From Fulvia fulva (lineage: Eukaryota; Ascomycota; Dothideomycetes; Mycosphaerellales; Mycosphaerellaceae), in NCBI RefSeq assembly GCF_020509005.1, contig NC_063018.1:186001-250000 (forward strand): 64,000 nucleotides of DNA, given 5' to 3'. Position 1 is the stretch's first letter. Each line of letters begins with the position of its first letter. This document shows positions 1 through 11,500 of this stretch, piece by piece. The notes beneath the pieces are model-generated. The model made no database searches, was not told the DNA's origin, and saw only the letters and a program-made list of their open reading frames with translations. The translations under genes and the position numbers were made by a program.

Positions 1-2189
1 GAGTAGCGCCCCGAGCTCGAAGGCTCTGCTATGCCCGTCCAAGTAAGCTCCGACTATAAGAACCTCGTCTACTTTATAAAGAGCAAGCTGCTTAATCGTC
101 GCCAGGCCCGCTAGAGCGAGTTCCTCTCCCGGTTCAACTTCGTAATCTCGTATACGCCCGGTAAGGCCAACTCGATGGCCGACGCCCTTACCCGCCGCCC
201 TAGTGACTCTCTAGTTGATCGAAGAGGGGGCCGGCAAATCGTAGAGCAACAAGTCATCAAAGAGCACAACCTCTCTTCCGAGCTTCGAGAGTACCTATCG
301 AACGGCTAGCCTACGCTCGCCGCTTCCTTTACTACTCTCGTGCTCGCTCCTACCTACCTTAACGAGAGTGACGATGAATCCGAGCCTAAAGAATACGCCT
401 CGGACGCTAAGGACTTAAACGACGATAAAGAGGGCTTAGTAACGACCGACGGCTTATCCGAATCAGACTTTAAGGGGTTTGATAATAAGGAGCAGCCCGA
501 AGGCATTATAGCACGAGTACGAATAGCGTACGATGCCGACATAGACGCCTAAGAGTTAGTTCAGGCCCTTGAATCTGGCGCGAGGACATTCCCGGGCTTC
601 TCGCTGTCCGAGTACGAGCTCTAGGAAGGTGTCGTCTACTTCCGTAAGAAGCTTTACGTACCGTAGCCCGAAGGCTCTAATATCCGAGCTAAGATTCTTC
701 AAATCATCCACGACTCCGCCTCTAGGGGTCACCTAGGCGTAGCTAAGACCCACAAGCTCCTCGCTAGGTGTTACTAGTGGCCGCATTCCTAGAAGGACGT
801 CCGCCGCTACGTACTGAACTACGCTACTTACCGAAGAGCCAAAGCTAACCGCCACCGTCCCCACGGTCTCTTACACCCTCTCCCGGCTCCTGATCGTCCG
901 TAGAAGCACATCACTATGGACTTTATCACCGATCTTCCTCACGGCAAGACCTTTAGCGGCGTGAAAGCAAAGGCCCTTCTAGTGATCGTGGACCGTCACT
1001 CTAAGGACCGGTACATAATCCCGTGCTAGAGCATGACCGTAAAGGAGACTGCTCGCTTGTTCTACGAATTCGTCTAGCGCTTTCAAGGCCTCCCGGATAG
1101 CATCACCTCTGACAGAGGCACCTAGTTCATCTCGCACTTCTAGAAGCGTCTGTATGCTATCCTAGGCATCAAGCATAACCTCTCGACCAGTTTTCAGCTA
1201 CAGACCGACGGCCAGACCGAAATTACGAACGCTATCCTCGAGCAGGTCCTTCGTTACTTCGTCGACTACTACTAGAAGGATTGGCCTCAGCATATCCCTA
1301 CGGTGGAGTTCGCTACTCGTAACTAGGACTCGGAGACTACTAGCTACTCTCCCTTCTATACTACGAGAGGTTACTACCCTCGTATAGGCATAGAACTAGA
1401 AGAACCTCTCCCGCCTACCGAAGACGTAAACGAGCAAGTAGCAGACGAGTTCGCTACTATGCTCTCACAGATCTATAAAGAAGTTCACGACGAGATAGTG
1501 TACGTATAAGCAATCTACGAGGATCAAGCCAATCGTCGTCGCTAGCCAGCTCCCGACTACTAAGTAGGCGATATGGTCTACCTTAACTCTAAGAACATCA
1601 AGACGGACCGCCCCTCTAAGAAGCTGAACTGGAAGAACCTAGGTCCTTTTGAGATCACCGAGCGTATCAGTTCACACGCCTACCGTCTAGCTCTTCCTAC
1701 GAACATAAAGATCCACGACGTCTTCCATCCCGTACGCCTTCGGCCGTCGGCTAAGGACCTATTCCCGAACCAAAACCAAGACATGCCAGGTCCTCCCGAT
1801 GAAGTAGAAGTCGACGAGCCTATTAACCTACCTTCTGACGACTATGCCGTCCGCAAGATCCGGGGAATCCGCGTAGAGCCTAACGACGTTGAAGGACTAC
1901 CGCCGATCAAGTATGAAGTCGAATAGCAAGGTTGCCCTGAGTAGGATACCTTATAGGAACCTATCTAACATATCATCTTTAATCGTCAAGCAATCGAAGA
2001 ATACCACGCCCGCGTAGACGGCCTAGAAGTCAACATCGGCAGGCTCTTCGAATCTAAGCTCTTCGACGGGGCTTACGAATAGTGTATCGACCATGACATT
2101 AGGCCTAGGCCTAGTACTGAAGCTGAACATCCTCGATATGTGGAACTACTACGGCTTCGTAGGAACTCAGCTTTGTTCGGGGGGGCTAC
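1..2189 (+). pseudogene. Gypsy-A pol remnant: RNase H end, integrase, chromodomain-like tail
   Basis: The reading frame is broken by TAG codons but easily followed. The end of RNase H (about 30-200) shows the SDYKNLVYF and KLLNRRQAR blocks and then the [12 protein letters not shown] segment. An acidic linker (340-552) separates it from integrase. The integrase zinc-binding region is near 700-850 (HxxxxxxxxHLG, with the later Cys positions changed to Tyr). The catalytic core has MDFITDL (near 916), SDRGT (near 1108) and TDGQTE (near 1205). A GPY/F-type module follows (LGPFEITERI, near 1640), inside an open stretch 1573-1926. The tail after 1846 (VRKIRG, IKYEVE, then a helix around 1980-2010) resembles a chromodomain. 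Inferred function: integration of the cDNA; inactive here. Confidence 0.88.
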
Positions 2190-2709
2190 TGTCATAGTCT
2201 CCCTACAGAGTGTACAGAAGGTGGGGACAGAAGAGCCTTAGAGTGCTCAGAAGTCGTCAAGAAGTGACAGTCCAGCTTGGTGTGTGAGCGCTAAGAATCA
2301 CATGCCCCGTAATATTCACTACGGGACCCAGCCCTCCAAATTCACCCCTCTACCAAACCTTGACAGATTCACTTCGGCTCGTGACTGTGTGACTCACGGC
2401 ACTCCCGCGAGCACCCGCGACTGCGCTGGACCCTAGAAGAAGCACGTGGAAGACTCGGAACGTAGGGCAGGTTAGAATAAGGTTTTGAGCAAAGCTACTG
2501 AGCGCGGCTTCGCACGGGTTAGCCCTGTTGATGCGGGGACACGCACTCGCGAGGGTCGCGTATAAATATCTGGCCTTCCCTAGGCCTCTCTTGCTTTCTT
2601 CGTCTTTTGTTTTGTGTAGCAATCATACCATACCCTTTTGCATCTGCACTTCGCACCTGTATTCTCGCTTTCACCCTTGCATCTCATAGGCCAGGCTCTC
2701 GCCCTGACA
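2190..2709 (+). repeat. Gypsy-A 3' LTR (520 bp)
   Basis: It begins TGTCATAG and ends CCCTGACA, the usual TG..CA ends. The same 520-bp sequence bounds the complete Gypsy-A at 45336-45855 and 51107-51626. A TATA-like box (near 2562) precedes a pyrimidine-rich stretch with the segment GTCTTTTGT about 40 bp later, which matters for the primer-site finding. A 90-codon open frame on the reverse strand lies within each LTR, but it has no ATG start and I do not count it as a gene. Confidence 0.93.
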
Positions 2710-5488
2710 ATATATATAACGGAGGGGATCGACTAAGTAGTAGAGTAGCTAATAGAAGCTATATAAAGGGCAGCCTAGGCCTATATACCTAAGAAGAGAT
2801 AGTCGCTATACTAGAAGCTATACTAGACACTAGAGTATATAGCTAAAGTTAAGGAGGTAAGGAGGGTAAGAAGGAGATAGGAGTAACGACGTACCTAAGT
2901 AAACTAGGAAGCCTATAACAACGCGTATAAAGCAAAGAAGGCGTAGATTAGAAGAGACAAGACGTAGGAGTAGAGGTCAACTATAGGGATGATTATAGAA
3001 CACCCGGAACAGATCTAGAGACTAGTAGAATAGGCTAGGAAACTAGACGAGGAACGAAACTCCCCGCCCTAGTTTCCCTTAATATAGGACTAAGACGAGG
3101 AAACGCAAACCACTCCGATAGGGAAAGGGAAAGCATTCGTGGACTACTTCTTCGGGACTTAGGTAGAGGTAGACCTAAGCAACATCCTAGGAATATACAT
3201 TCCTCCGCTAAGGGAGGCTAACTAGTAAGTATCTACTATAGAGATCGGAAACATTATTAAGAAACTAAAGGGCAACAAAGCCCTAGGCCTAGACAAGATC
3301 CCTAACTATTACCTAAAAGCTAGTAGCAGCCTTATTACTCTAGTACTTACGCTAATCTTTACCTAGTATATAAAGTAGGGGTATTACCTAAAGGCCTTTA
3401 GGTAATTACTAACTTACGTCCTAAGGAAACCCTAAAAGGAAGACTATACTAAGTTGAAGTCATATAGACCAATTGCGTTACTAAATATACTAGGGAAGAG
3501 GTCGTAGCTATAAGGCTTACCGGAATAGTAGAAGAATATAACCTCCTCCCGGTAACGTAAATAGGGGGGAGACAAAAGAGATCTACCCTTATAGTAATCG
3601 AACTGATTATAGAGCAAATTAGACATATCTAGTACTATAGTAATAATAAGGTAGCCTTACTACTTTTACTAGATATATTAGGGGCTTTCGACAACGTGTC
3701 CTACGTAAGGCTCCTATATATCCTTAGAATAAAAAGTATCCTAGCCTAGATAGTACACTTTATATAGTCATTCCTTAAGGACAGAACAACCTAGATCCTC
3801 CTAGGGTCCTTTAAAGCCCCGTAGACCCTAATTATAAACACGGGCATCCTATAGGGCTCTATACTCTCCCTAATTCTGTTCCTCCTCTTTATAGCCGACC
3901 TGACCCTACTCCTAGAAATAGTGAATACCTTAGTATTAGGGTTCGTAGATAACACAAATATCCTAGCGTAGTCGGGGTCTATAGAGGAAAACTACGTACT
4001 CCTAGAGGAGAGACATAGACAATACGAAAAGTAGGTAAGAGAGTATAGGGCAAAATTCGTACCGGACAAGTACTAACTTATCTATTTTAGTAAGGTAAAG
4101 ACAAAATATAACTTAGTAGTACTAGTAAAAATCTAGGGGTTCGAGACCTATCCTATAAGGGAACTTAGAGTCCTAGGATATAGCTAGACCCGAAACTTAG
4201 CTAGGGACTATAAGTAAAGAAGGCGTAAGCGAGAGCGGATACTAATAGACAATTAATCGAGAGACTTACTACGTTAACCTAGGGGGCGACCTTTTTAAAG
4301 GCCTAGACTATATACAAGGCCATTATTAAGCCCGTAATACTATATAGAGTAGTAATTTAGGTAGCGGAAAAACACATACCGAAGAGAATTAAGGACTCCC
4401 TTAATAGAGCGTAGGTAGCCTACCTAAAGAGAGTACTAGGGGTATATAAGTCAACCCCTTATAGGACAATAGAAATGGAATTAGGTACAGCCCCTATTAG
4501 GGAGTACCTCTAGGGTATAAGGTGTTAATACGTAGAGAAGACATTAGCATACCTAGCCTAGGGAACTATCTAAGTAGCTACTTAAAGGATAAGAACCTAG
4601 TAGGAGAGGAGGAGAAGACCTAACCGGCTATATATAATCCTATAGCAGGAAGCAGACCTAAAAACATTATAGGAAATCCTAGCAGCCCTTAAACAGAGAG
4701 AAGCTCTAAGGGAGCAAGCTAATATAGGGGACAAAGGGACAAAGAAGTAAAGCTAAGTAGAAAGGATCGTAGGTCACCTATAGGAAACGCGTTAGAACTA
4801 AAAACCGGTAAGGCTAGGAGCCCTACTAGCGGCCAGGACCTTTAGGAGGTATAACTACCTTATCTATAAAGACCTAAAGAGGGCGGAAGCAAGTATAGCT
4901 ATCTAGATTTGCTCTAAGCACATTAGGCTAAGAGCATACTTATACTAAAGAAGAGTCCTAGGATACGATTCTAAACGTTACCCCTATAGCTACCTATCCT
5001 AAAACCCGGAGCACATAGTACTAAACTATACTAAGTAGGTAAAAGGGAGAAGCTAGTAGAGGGCGAAGGTAAGAGATAGGTAATACTAGGCTATTATCTA
5101 GAACAGACAAGATATAAGGAGAGTAACAAGATAGATCCTTAACGGGGACTACCTAGAGCAATTCTCCCTAGTAGTAGAAACGGAAAGGTAGATAGAGAGG
5201 AGGGAGAGAGAGAGAAGAGCCGGGGAAACAGAAGGGAGAAATGGAATCGAGAGGAGGACATTACTAGGGTTACGGGCAAGGTAGTTATAGGGTAACAACT
5301 ATAATACTAGCGTACCCTAAAGGAAGGAGAACGAAAGGACAAGATAGGAAAGAACGAGGAGGGCAATGACGAGGAGGTTTTCATCCGTTAATCGGGTTTC
5401 CTACCTACACAAATAGACCTAAATAGCGAGAGACCTATATAGGCTATAGGGCACTAAAACAGGCGAATGAATAATCTATCTATCTATA
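2710..5488 (+). mobile_element. LINE-1: RIP-mutated Tad-like non-LTR retrotransposon
   Basis: This is a forward, heavily RIP-mutated LINE related to the cleaner copy at 33921-36200. The reverse transcriptase domain runs from about 3235 (IIKKLKGNKA, then DKIPNYYLKA) to 4260. The catalytic FVDD motif has become FVDN (3942-3953). The C-terminal CPCG..H..C zinc-finger-like motif, intact in the other copies, reads YPYS..NY here (about 4975-5030), the Cys to Tyr change typical of TpG to TpA. The 3' end has the family's tail of short ATCT repeats (about 5474-5488). Its 5' side abuts the Gypsy-A LTR, so the LINE was probably the target of that insertion or is truncated there. Confidence 0.88.
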
Positions 5489-6035
5489 TAATCAGAATTA
5501 TAGTATCTAATAAGGTGTCCTTTTCTAGACTTTAAGAACTAAAGTCTTAGATTAGGGTTTAATCTTAGGTACCTAGTGATCTTCTTTAAAGCCTTTATAT
5601 AGTAGGTAGATAGGTCACTTATAAATGAGCTTATCCTTCTTAGAGTAAAAGTAATATCTAGCCTTATAATTATTACTAGCTATATCAAAGTACTATTAAT
5701 ACTCTAGTACTCTGCCTTATTATACCTCTTATCTATATAGCTTAAAGGTTTAAGGGCCTTATAGCTATCTATAGGTACGTATATAGGTACTAACTTCTTA
5801 TAGTTTATTCCTATCTTAGCTAGGCTGTCCCTAATAAAGTGTCTTTAGTCAAGTTTTAGGGTTCCTCTCTTCCTATCCCTTATAACTCTTATACTAAGGA
5901 TCTTTTTAGGTTTACCTAGATCTTTGATCTTAAAGATCTTACTAAGTTCTCTTTTGAACTAGAGAACATCTGTTAACTTTAGTATAGCAATTAGAATGTT
6001 ATCTATATATATATAAGGAGTTGAGATACTAGTAT
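5489..6035 (-). mobile_element. Copia fragment (RT/RNase H region), continues at 8109-8133
   Basis: Reverse-strand remnant of a Ty1/copia pol. Read on the minus strand it parallels the copia at 37414-42857 over the end of RT: the block FKIKDLGKPKKIL (near 5925) matches FKIKDLGEPTKIL there. The YVDD motif reads YIDN (5998-6009). It is heavily RIP-mutated. The fragment is interrupted by LINE-2 and Fot1-1 and appears to resume for about 25 bp at 8109-8133. Only a few hundred bases remain and no LTR is seen. The left boundary with the LINE-1 tail is approximate. Confidence 0.75.
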
Positions 6036-6779
6036 GCAGGAAAGACGTCTGTATACCCAGCCCAGCTAGTAATCCAGAAGGCAGTCAACAAAATAAGGAG
6101 CCAGTGCACAAGAAGGCACAGACAAGCAAGACCCAATCCAGCCCCACAGAAGCAGCAGGACCTGCAGAAGTTCAAAGAACTAACAGAACAGCTGCACCTA
6201 GCCCAGCAGGAACAGGACAGAAGGGCTCAAGGGAGAGGATCAGTAGCCAGCCAAGGGAAGAAGCAACAGTCTCTAGCTGAAAGGATGGCAGGACTCCTCT
6301 GGAAGACTGAATGGACAAGAACCCCACAGAGGCCAGGAACCCCAAAGGCACTCCAACAGTTTGGTAGCCACAACTACCTACTGTACTCAGACCTGACCAG
6401 GTCAGAAGCAAGCATAGCAATACAAATCCGCTCTGAACACATCGGAGTCAGGGCATACCTGCATCAGAGAAAAGTCCCAGGTATCGAAGACAAGAGTTGC
6501 CCATGCGGCTACCTGTCCCAGAATGTCGAACATAGACTTCTGGTTTGCAAAGAATGGAGTACAGGGAGAGGTGAATGGAGGGCAAGGGCAAGGAACAGAA
6601 ACTTCCAAGCCATGATCAGCTATAAGGGAGACCTCCAGAGAATTACAAGGTGGATCATCCACCAAGGATTTTTGGAGCAGTTCTCTCTTACTAGGGAAAC
6701 AGAGAGATGGATTGAGGAGAGAAAGAAGGAGGAGGAGAGCAGGAAGAGGGGGACAACTCCAGGGTTGCAGACAAGGTAG
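6036..6779 (+). pseudogene. LINE-2 ORF2 C-terminal fragment, open frame
   Basis: A continuous open frame of about 247 codons, with no start of its own at the left edge, encodes the C-terminal third of a LINE ORF2 protein. The first in-frame ATG is at 6285. It includes a Gln/Lys-rich linker, then the block SEASIAIQIRSEHIG and the zinc-finger-like CPCGYLSQNVEH (near 6500-6535) followed by a further Cys. The same blocks occur in LINE-3 and, mutated, in LINE-1. The reverse transcriptase and endonuclease domains are absent, so it cannot act alone. It may still be transcribed, but nothing in the sequence shows it. Confidence 0.85.
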
Positions 6780-6968
6780 TCAGAGGCTAACCACCATGAC
6801 ACTAGTGCACCCTAATGGAAGGAAAACTGAGAACTCATGGCACGGAAGCTATTAGAGAAGGAGAGGAGGTTTTTACCTAGGAACAGGTTTCCTACCTTAT
6901 GCAGTAACATATATAGACATAAACCCGCATAGGCCGGAGGGCACTATAACGGGTAAATGAATCATCTA
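6036..6968 (+). mobile_element. LINE-2: 5'-truncated, unmutated LINE 3' fragment
   Basis: This LINE fragment keeps CpA and TpG and has no TAG interruptions, in sharp contrast to its neighbours. It covers only the end of ORF2 and the 3' UTR, with the tail GAATCATCTA. The 7-bp CTAGTAT at 6029-6035 recurs across the right junction once the Fot1 element is removed (6966-6968 joined to 8109-8112 through the TA), which I read as its target-site duplication. It is thus a short 5'-truncated insertion into the copia fragment, as LINEs commonly make. Confidence 0.85.
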
Positions 6969-7028
6969 ACGTGCTTCACTACCGAGCGGGCCACACCACC
7001 GAGCGGGCCACTCTTGCCAAGAACTGTA
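6969..7028 (+). repeat. Fot1-1 left terminal inverted repeat
   Basis: A 60-bp repeat starting ACGTGCTTCACTACCGAG that matches, as a reverse complement, 8047-8106 with only RIP-type differences. It holds two copies of ACCGAGCGGGCC spaced about 17 bp apart, which could be transposase binding sites (inference). Confidence 0.9.
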
Positions 7029-8046
7029 CCACTTCCACAGATATAGCTATACAACCACTATTACAGCGTGTATTGTCTTCAAACGAGGCCAAACTGACCT
7101 TAGCTGTCTAGGCCACGAAACGCGACGCGACAATTACGAATCGACTTACTACAAAGGTATACGACGCGTCTCGAACTAAACTAGGGTATCGATTGAATGG
7201 ACGACCTCCTCGGGGTGACTACGAGCCCAATTCGAAGAAGCTTACAGAGCTAGAAGAGAGGGTGATACTTGAGTACATACTCGAGCTAGATCTTAGAGGT
7301 TTCCCGCTATTAAAGGCTAGTGTACGAGTAATAGCCGATTCATTACTATAAGAGAAGGGTCTTAAGCCCGCTAGTCTCAATTAGACAGACAGGTTCATTA
7401 GGCGGTATCGTGAGCTAAAGGTTTGTATAACACGTAGATACGATCGTTAGCGAGCCCTAATAGAAGATCTAGACGTTATCGAGAAGTAGTTCTTACTTAT
7501 ACGTAATATAAAGGAGAAGTATAGCATCCTTAACTAGGACACTTATAACTTCGACGAGATAGAGTTTATAATAGGTATTATTACGTCTTAGAGCGTCGTT
7601 ACGGGTTCAGAAAGGCGTAGTAGAAAGAGGAAGGTCGTTTAATAGGGTAATAGAGAGGGAGTAGAGAGATAGCGTATTAGATAGCTCTTATACGAAGCGA
7701 GATTAGTAAGCTACGTAAGTCTAACGAGGCCCTTATATAGCGGAAAGCATAAAAGCGCAAGTACATTCAGTCTAGAGGGTCTCTAACCTTCGATAAGGCG
7801 TCGTAATTAATACCTCTAGAGGATACTAGGAGGTAGGAAGTAAGTAGAGAGTCGCTAGATAGTATTCGGCTAGTACTAAGGCTACGACGCTATAAGTAAT
7901 ATAGCAAGTCGGGGTATAACGTACGTATCTATTAAGTAGACTCGCTAGATAGCGAAGAATCTAAAGAGGAATTGTCCTCCTAGTAACGATTCTATAGAAT
8001 GTCGTCATACTAAGATACCGTCGTAATTAAAGTAGAAGTAGTAACT

Positions 8047-8106
8047 TATAGTTCTTAGTAAAAGTAGCCCGCTCGGTAGTATAGCCCGCTCGGTAGTAAA
8101 GCACGT
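8047..8106 (-). repeat. Fot1-1 right terminal inverted repeat
   Basis: Reverse complement of the left repeat at 6969-7028. Both GGCC ends of the inner subrepeats have become GGCT, consistent with RIP on this side only. Confidence 0.9.
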
Positions 8107-8133
8107 TAGTATACTTAGTAGTATTTAATAACT

Positions 8134-8541
8134 TCGTCGTCGGTAATACTAACGCCCGTCTACGGCTATATAAGAAGGCTTATAATAACTATACCTAAGG
8201 TAATCGTATATTTAACGTATTTTATACTAAGTTCCTAGAGTACGGGTACTACCTAGAAAAGATAGATAAGGAACTTATTAACGATATCTAGGACAAGCTA
8301 AACGATAAGTTAAAGTAGGTACTAGTATATCGCGACGACTTTAATAACGTCCTAGCTCTTTAGTAATACCTTCGTAATATGGAACTAAAATTAGACGATA
8401 TTAAGGGTTCCGGCGGAGGCGGTAGCGGCCGTAATAATAGTAGTCGTAGTAACGGTAACGGTAATAATAGTAGCCGTCGCGGTAGTAACGAAGGTAAGCC
8501 TAAGTATATCTACTATAACGAGAAGATTCGTAAGGAATATA
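8134..8541 (+). pseudogene. Gypsy-E gag remnant (upstream part)
   Basis: Forward remnant of a Gag protein of a third gypsy family. The readable frame has a helical stretch (FNVFYTKFLEYGYYLEKIDK) followed by a low-complexity Gly/Ser/Asn/Arg segment (about 8405-8500), typical of the basic region before nucleocapsid in fungal gypsy Gag. TAG codons interrupt it. It is cut by a LINE at 8542 and resumes at 11851; the 11-bp TAAGGAATATA is present on both sides (8531-8541 and 11851-11861). No LTR of this family was identified. Confidence 0.75.
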
Positions 8542-11500
8542 GATAGATAGATATTTCATTAAGCTGTTGTAGTGCCCTTTGGCCTATGCAGCTATGCTAT
8601 CTTGTTTTCGTATATATAGAGGGGAAACCGTGTTGGTGAAAACCCCTCCTCCTTCCCGCCTGTCTTTTCCTCCTAGTTGTTGTCTTAATTTTCCCTTGTT
8701 AGGGGTACGCTAGTGTCATGGGCCTGCCCTGATGACTACCCTATCTGCCACCCCCTAGCTTCCGCCTCTTGTCTATCCACTCCTCCGTCTCGCTAGCGAG
8801 GCTAAACTGCTAGAGGTAACCCTGCTGTAGTATCTACCGAGAGATTCGGCGAATGTTGCCTTTGTCCCTAATGATTGACTTGTAGTCTCTCCTTCCCGCT
8901 TGGTGCCTCCAATTTCCCCTGCCTCTCGCCCACTGCGGGCATCGTAGTAGCATATGTTCTGGGTTTTGTGATGGGTAGCCACACTAGCAGGCTGGGCTAT
9001 AGATGTCTGGTACTCGTCTTCTAAACAGGTAGGCCCTTAACCCAATGTGTTCGGACCTGATTTGGATCGCTATGCTTGCCTCGGCCCTTGTCAGGTCCCT
9101 ATATAGCTGGTAATTGTGTCTCTGGAAGGCTCGGAGCGCTATCGGGCCTATTGTCTTAGGGGGCTTCTTTTTCCAGTCCTGCTCCCATAGGCAGCTCGCT
9201 ATCTGTTCCGCTAGGCTTTGGGTCTTAGCCTTGCTCCCGCCGGCCTGGCGAGTCCTACGCTCCTCCTCTTTTCGTGCTAGCCATTCGGTGCTTGTCTGTA
9301 TAGCCGTAAAGGTAGTAAGGTCATCCTCTTTTTGGCTTGTCCTATGTCCGGCCCCTCTCCGGTAGTGGCTTTCTATCTTATTCTTTGCCTCCTAGATCGT
9401 AGTTTGTACTAGGTAACCTGTCGTCCTTGCCGCGTATTGAATTCTCATTCCCCGGATGTACTGGCCGACTAGTGGTGTCCCTGTCTCTAGTTCTACCGTG
9501 CTTGTTAACGTTGTCTTGTATACGCCTAGTACCCTACGTAGGTTGCCTACCTATGTCCTGTTTAGGGGTTGCTCTATCCGTTTCGGGATCGGCTTGCCTA
9601 CGCCTCCTGTTCCCTAAATCTGTGCCCCGTATAGCATAGCTGGTCTGACGATCGCCTTATACATTACTCTTGCCTTGTCGAATGTTACTCCCTATGTAGA
9701 TGCCGTAAGTCTCTTTATCGAGGCCTCGTTGACTTGTGCTCGACTCTGGGCTTTCTTAACCTATACATTCTAGCTTAGCTTCGGGTCGAGCCAGATCCCT
9801 AGTACTCGTAGCTCCGCTAATAGCTTTGTCTCGTAGCCTTGGATTCTTACCGCCGCCTTTATATTATAGTGTGTTCTCGCTTTACTAAAGTGTATAAGTT
9901 AGTACTTTTCAGGGGCGAACTGGGCACTATGCTTCTTTGCCCACTCCTCGCATTTCTTGTGCCTATCTTCGAGGAGGCGACAGTTCTCTTCTATCGAGTC
10001 TGACTAGGCTAGGATGTTTATATCGTCTACGAACCCCGATACTGAGGTTTACGGAGAGGTGAGTAGGGGGATTAGATCAGACATAAATATCAGAAACAGG
10101 ATAGGGGAGAGAGTAGATCCCTAAGGTATTCTAGTCTCTGCCTTTACCGGGTCGGACGTGTACCTTCCTAGGACTAGGTATGTCGTCCGTTCCTAGAGAA
10201 AGGAGTAGACGAACGTCGTTGCCTACTAGGGGATGCCTTTCTACTGTAGGATATGTATTAGCCTTTAGTATGAGACGTTGTCGAAGGCTCCTACGATGTC
10301 GAGGGATAGTAAGGACGCCGCTCGGTTCCTACCGTAGTGCTAGAGGGTCTGAATTTGCTCCGTAATTAGCTCTATTACTGTTAGTGTCGATCGCTAGCTT
10401 CTTCCCCCTATCTGTGTTACTAGGAGTACGTGGTTGTCCTCGGCTAGCTGCGTAAGTCTCTGGGCTACTATCTTTTCTAGGACCTTCCCTATCGTGTTTA
10501 GAAGTGCGATTAGTCTGTACGACTTGGGCTAAGTATAGTCCTCTTTCTATAGCTTACGTAGCACTATTGTTATAGACTCTCTATACGGCTTCGGGTGATA
10601 CCCTAGCCGTAGGTACGCGGTAAACAGGTTTGCTAGGCTCGGCGCGATCTCTTCTCTACACTCTTTTAGCAGTATGTTTGGTATCCTATCTAGGCCTAGG
10701 GCTTTCCGTCCTTTTAGCTTACTTATGACTCCTATTACTGTGTTAGAGCTAACCGCCTAATCTATGTCCAGGCAAGGAAGGAATCGTATTTAGCAAGCTA
10801 GCTACGAGATAAGGTGACAAGTCTTAACCGCGCTTTCCTACTTATCTAGCACCACCGTGTAGCCTCGTTTCGAGAGGTTAGCCCGGAGCAAAAGCTTCCC
10901 TCTACGCCCTCCCTCCCTATTTGCTCCTTAAGCCAATATCCACCTCTATAGGCCTAAGCCCTTTAGTGCTCTCTATTGACCGACATACGTATCCGTCCTC
11001 TCGGGCTATATAGACAGTGTCAGCCGTCGCTACTAGTGTACACCACGCCCTAGGTTTTGACGCCCTTCGCGTTACCGTAGCCTATCTCTAGAAAGCGGCC
11101 GTCTATACCTCGCAGGTTTGCTCGGGGCACACACTACGCCGGGCAGCGTACTCCTTACGTTTCTACCTACTAACCAATATGAAGTTCCTTATTACCCTGC
11201 CCTCGATCCTCCCCGATTACAGAACTAATCCACTTGTATTGTACGTCTTTTCCCCGTCCTAATAGCCGTCTTTTCCTTGCTCAGGCTATCGTCTTTTCCT
11301 CGTCGCAATCTACTATGTTAGACTAGGTACGTTGTGTAGCGGGATAGGCAGTGCCTTAGGCAAAACCCTCGTTCCTATACCGGGTGTTTAACAGGCCCTT
11401 ATAGGCTTCGTCGCGTGTCTACCTACCCACCGTATTGCCCGCTAGCAAACACTAGATTGTTTCGTAGTCCGCTCGACGCCGTTGTATAGTCCGCTTAGTT

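Larger units (their letters stand above)
1..2709 (+). mobile_element. Gypsy-A copy 1, 3' part of a Ty3/gypsy retrotransposon
   Basis: This is the 3' part of a Ty3/gypsy LTR retrotransposon that is cut by the left edge of the window. It reads from the end of RNase H through integrase and a chromodomain-like tail into a 520-bp 3' LTR. The same family is present complete and reversed at 45336-51626, which fixes both LTR ends. A G-rich polypurine tract (about 2179-2186) lies just before the LTR. Many Trp/Gln positions are TAG, as expected from RIP, so the copy cannot encode its proteins. The right junction abuts LINE sequence; the target duplication cannot be checked because the left end is outside the window. 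Confidence 0.93.
6969..8106 (+). mobile_element. Fot1-1: internally deleted Fot1/pogo DNA transposon
   Basis: The element is bounded by 60-bp terminal inverted repeats and by the dinucleotide TA on both sides (6967-6968 and 8107-8108), the Tc1/mariner/pogo target. The interior encodes the N-terminal part of a pogo-type transposase: helix-turn-helix blocks (about 7090-7450, with GYRLNGRPPRGDYEPNSKKL) and the start of the DDE domain (NFDE, near 7551; VVTGSERR near 7600). The sequence then jumps to a C-terminal segment, and the second and third catalytic acidic residues are not found. At 1138 bp it is well short of the roughly 1.9 kb usual for Fot1, so it is a deletion derivative. The 5' half is less RIP-mutated than the 3' half. 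Confidence 0.88.

Noticed and set aside
2350..2622. A 90-codon reverse-strand open frame in the Gypsy-A LTR, also present in the other two LTRs (45423-45695 and 51194-51463).
   Set aside because: It lacks an ATG start, has no recognisable domain, and its conservation is explained by the LTR repeat itself.
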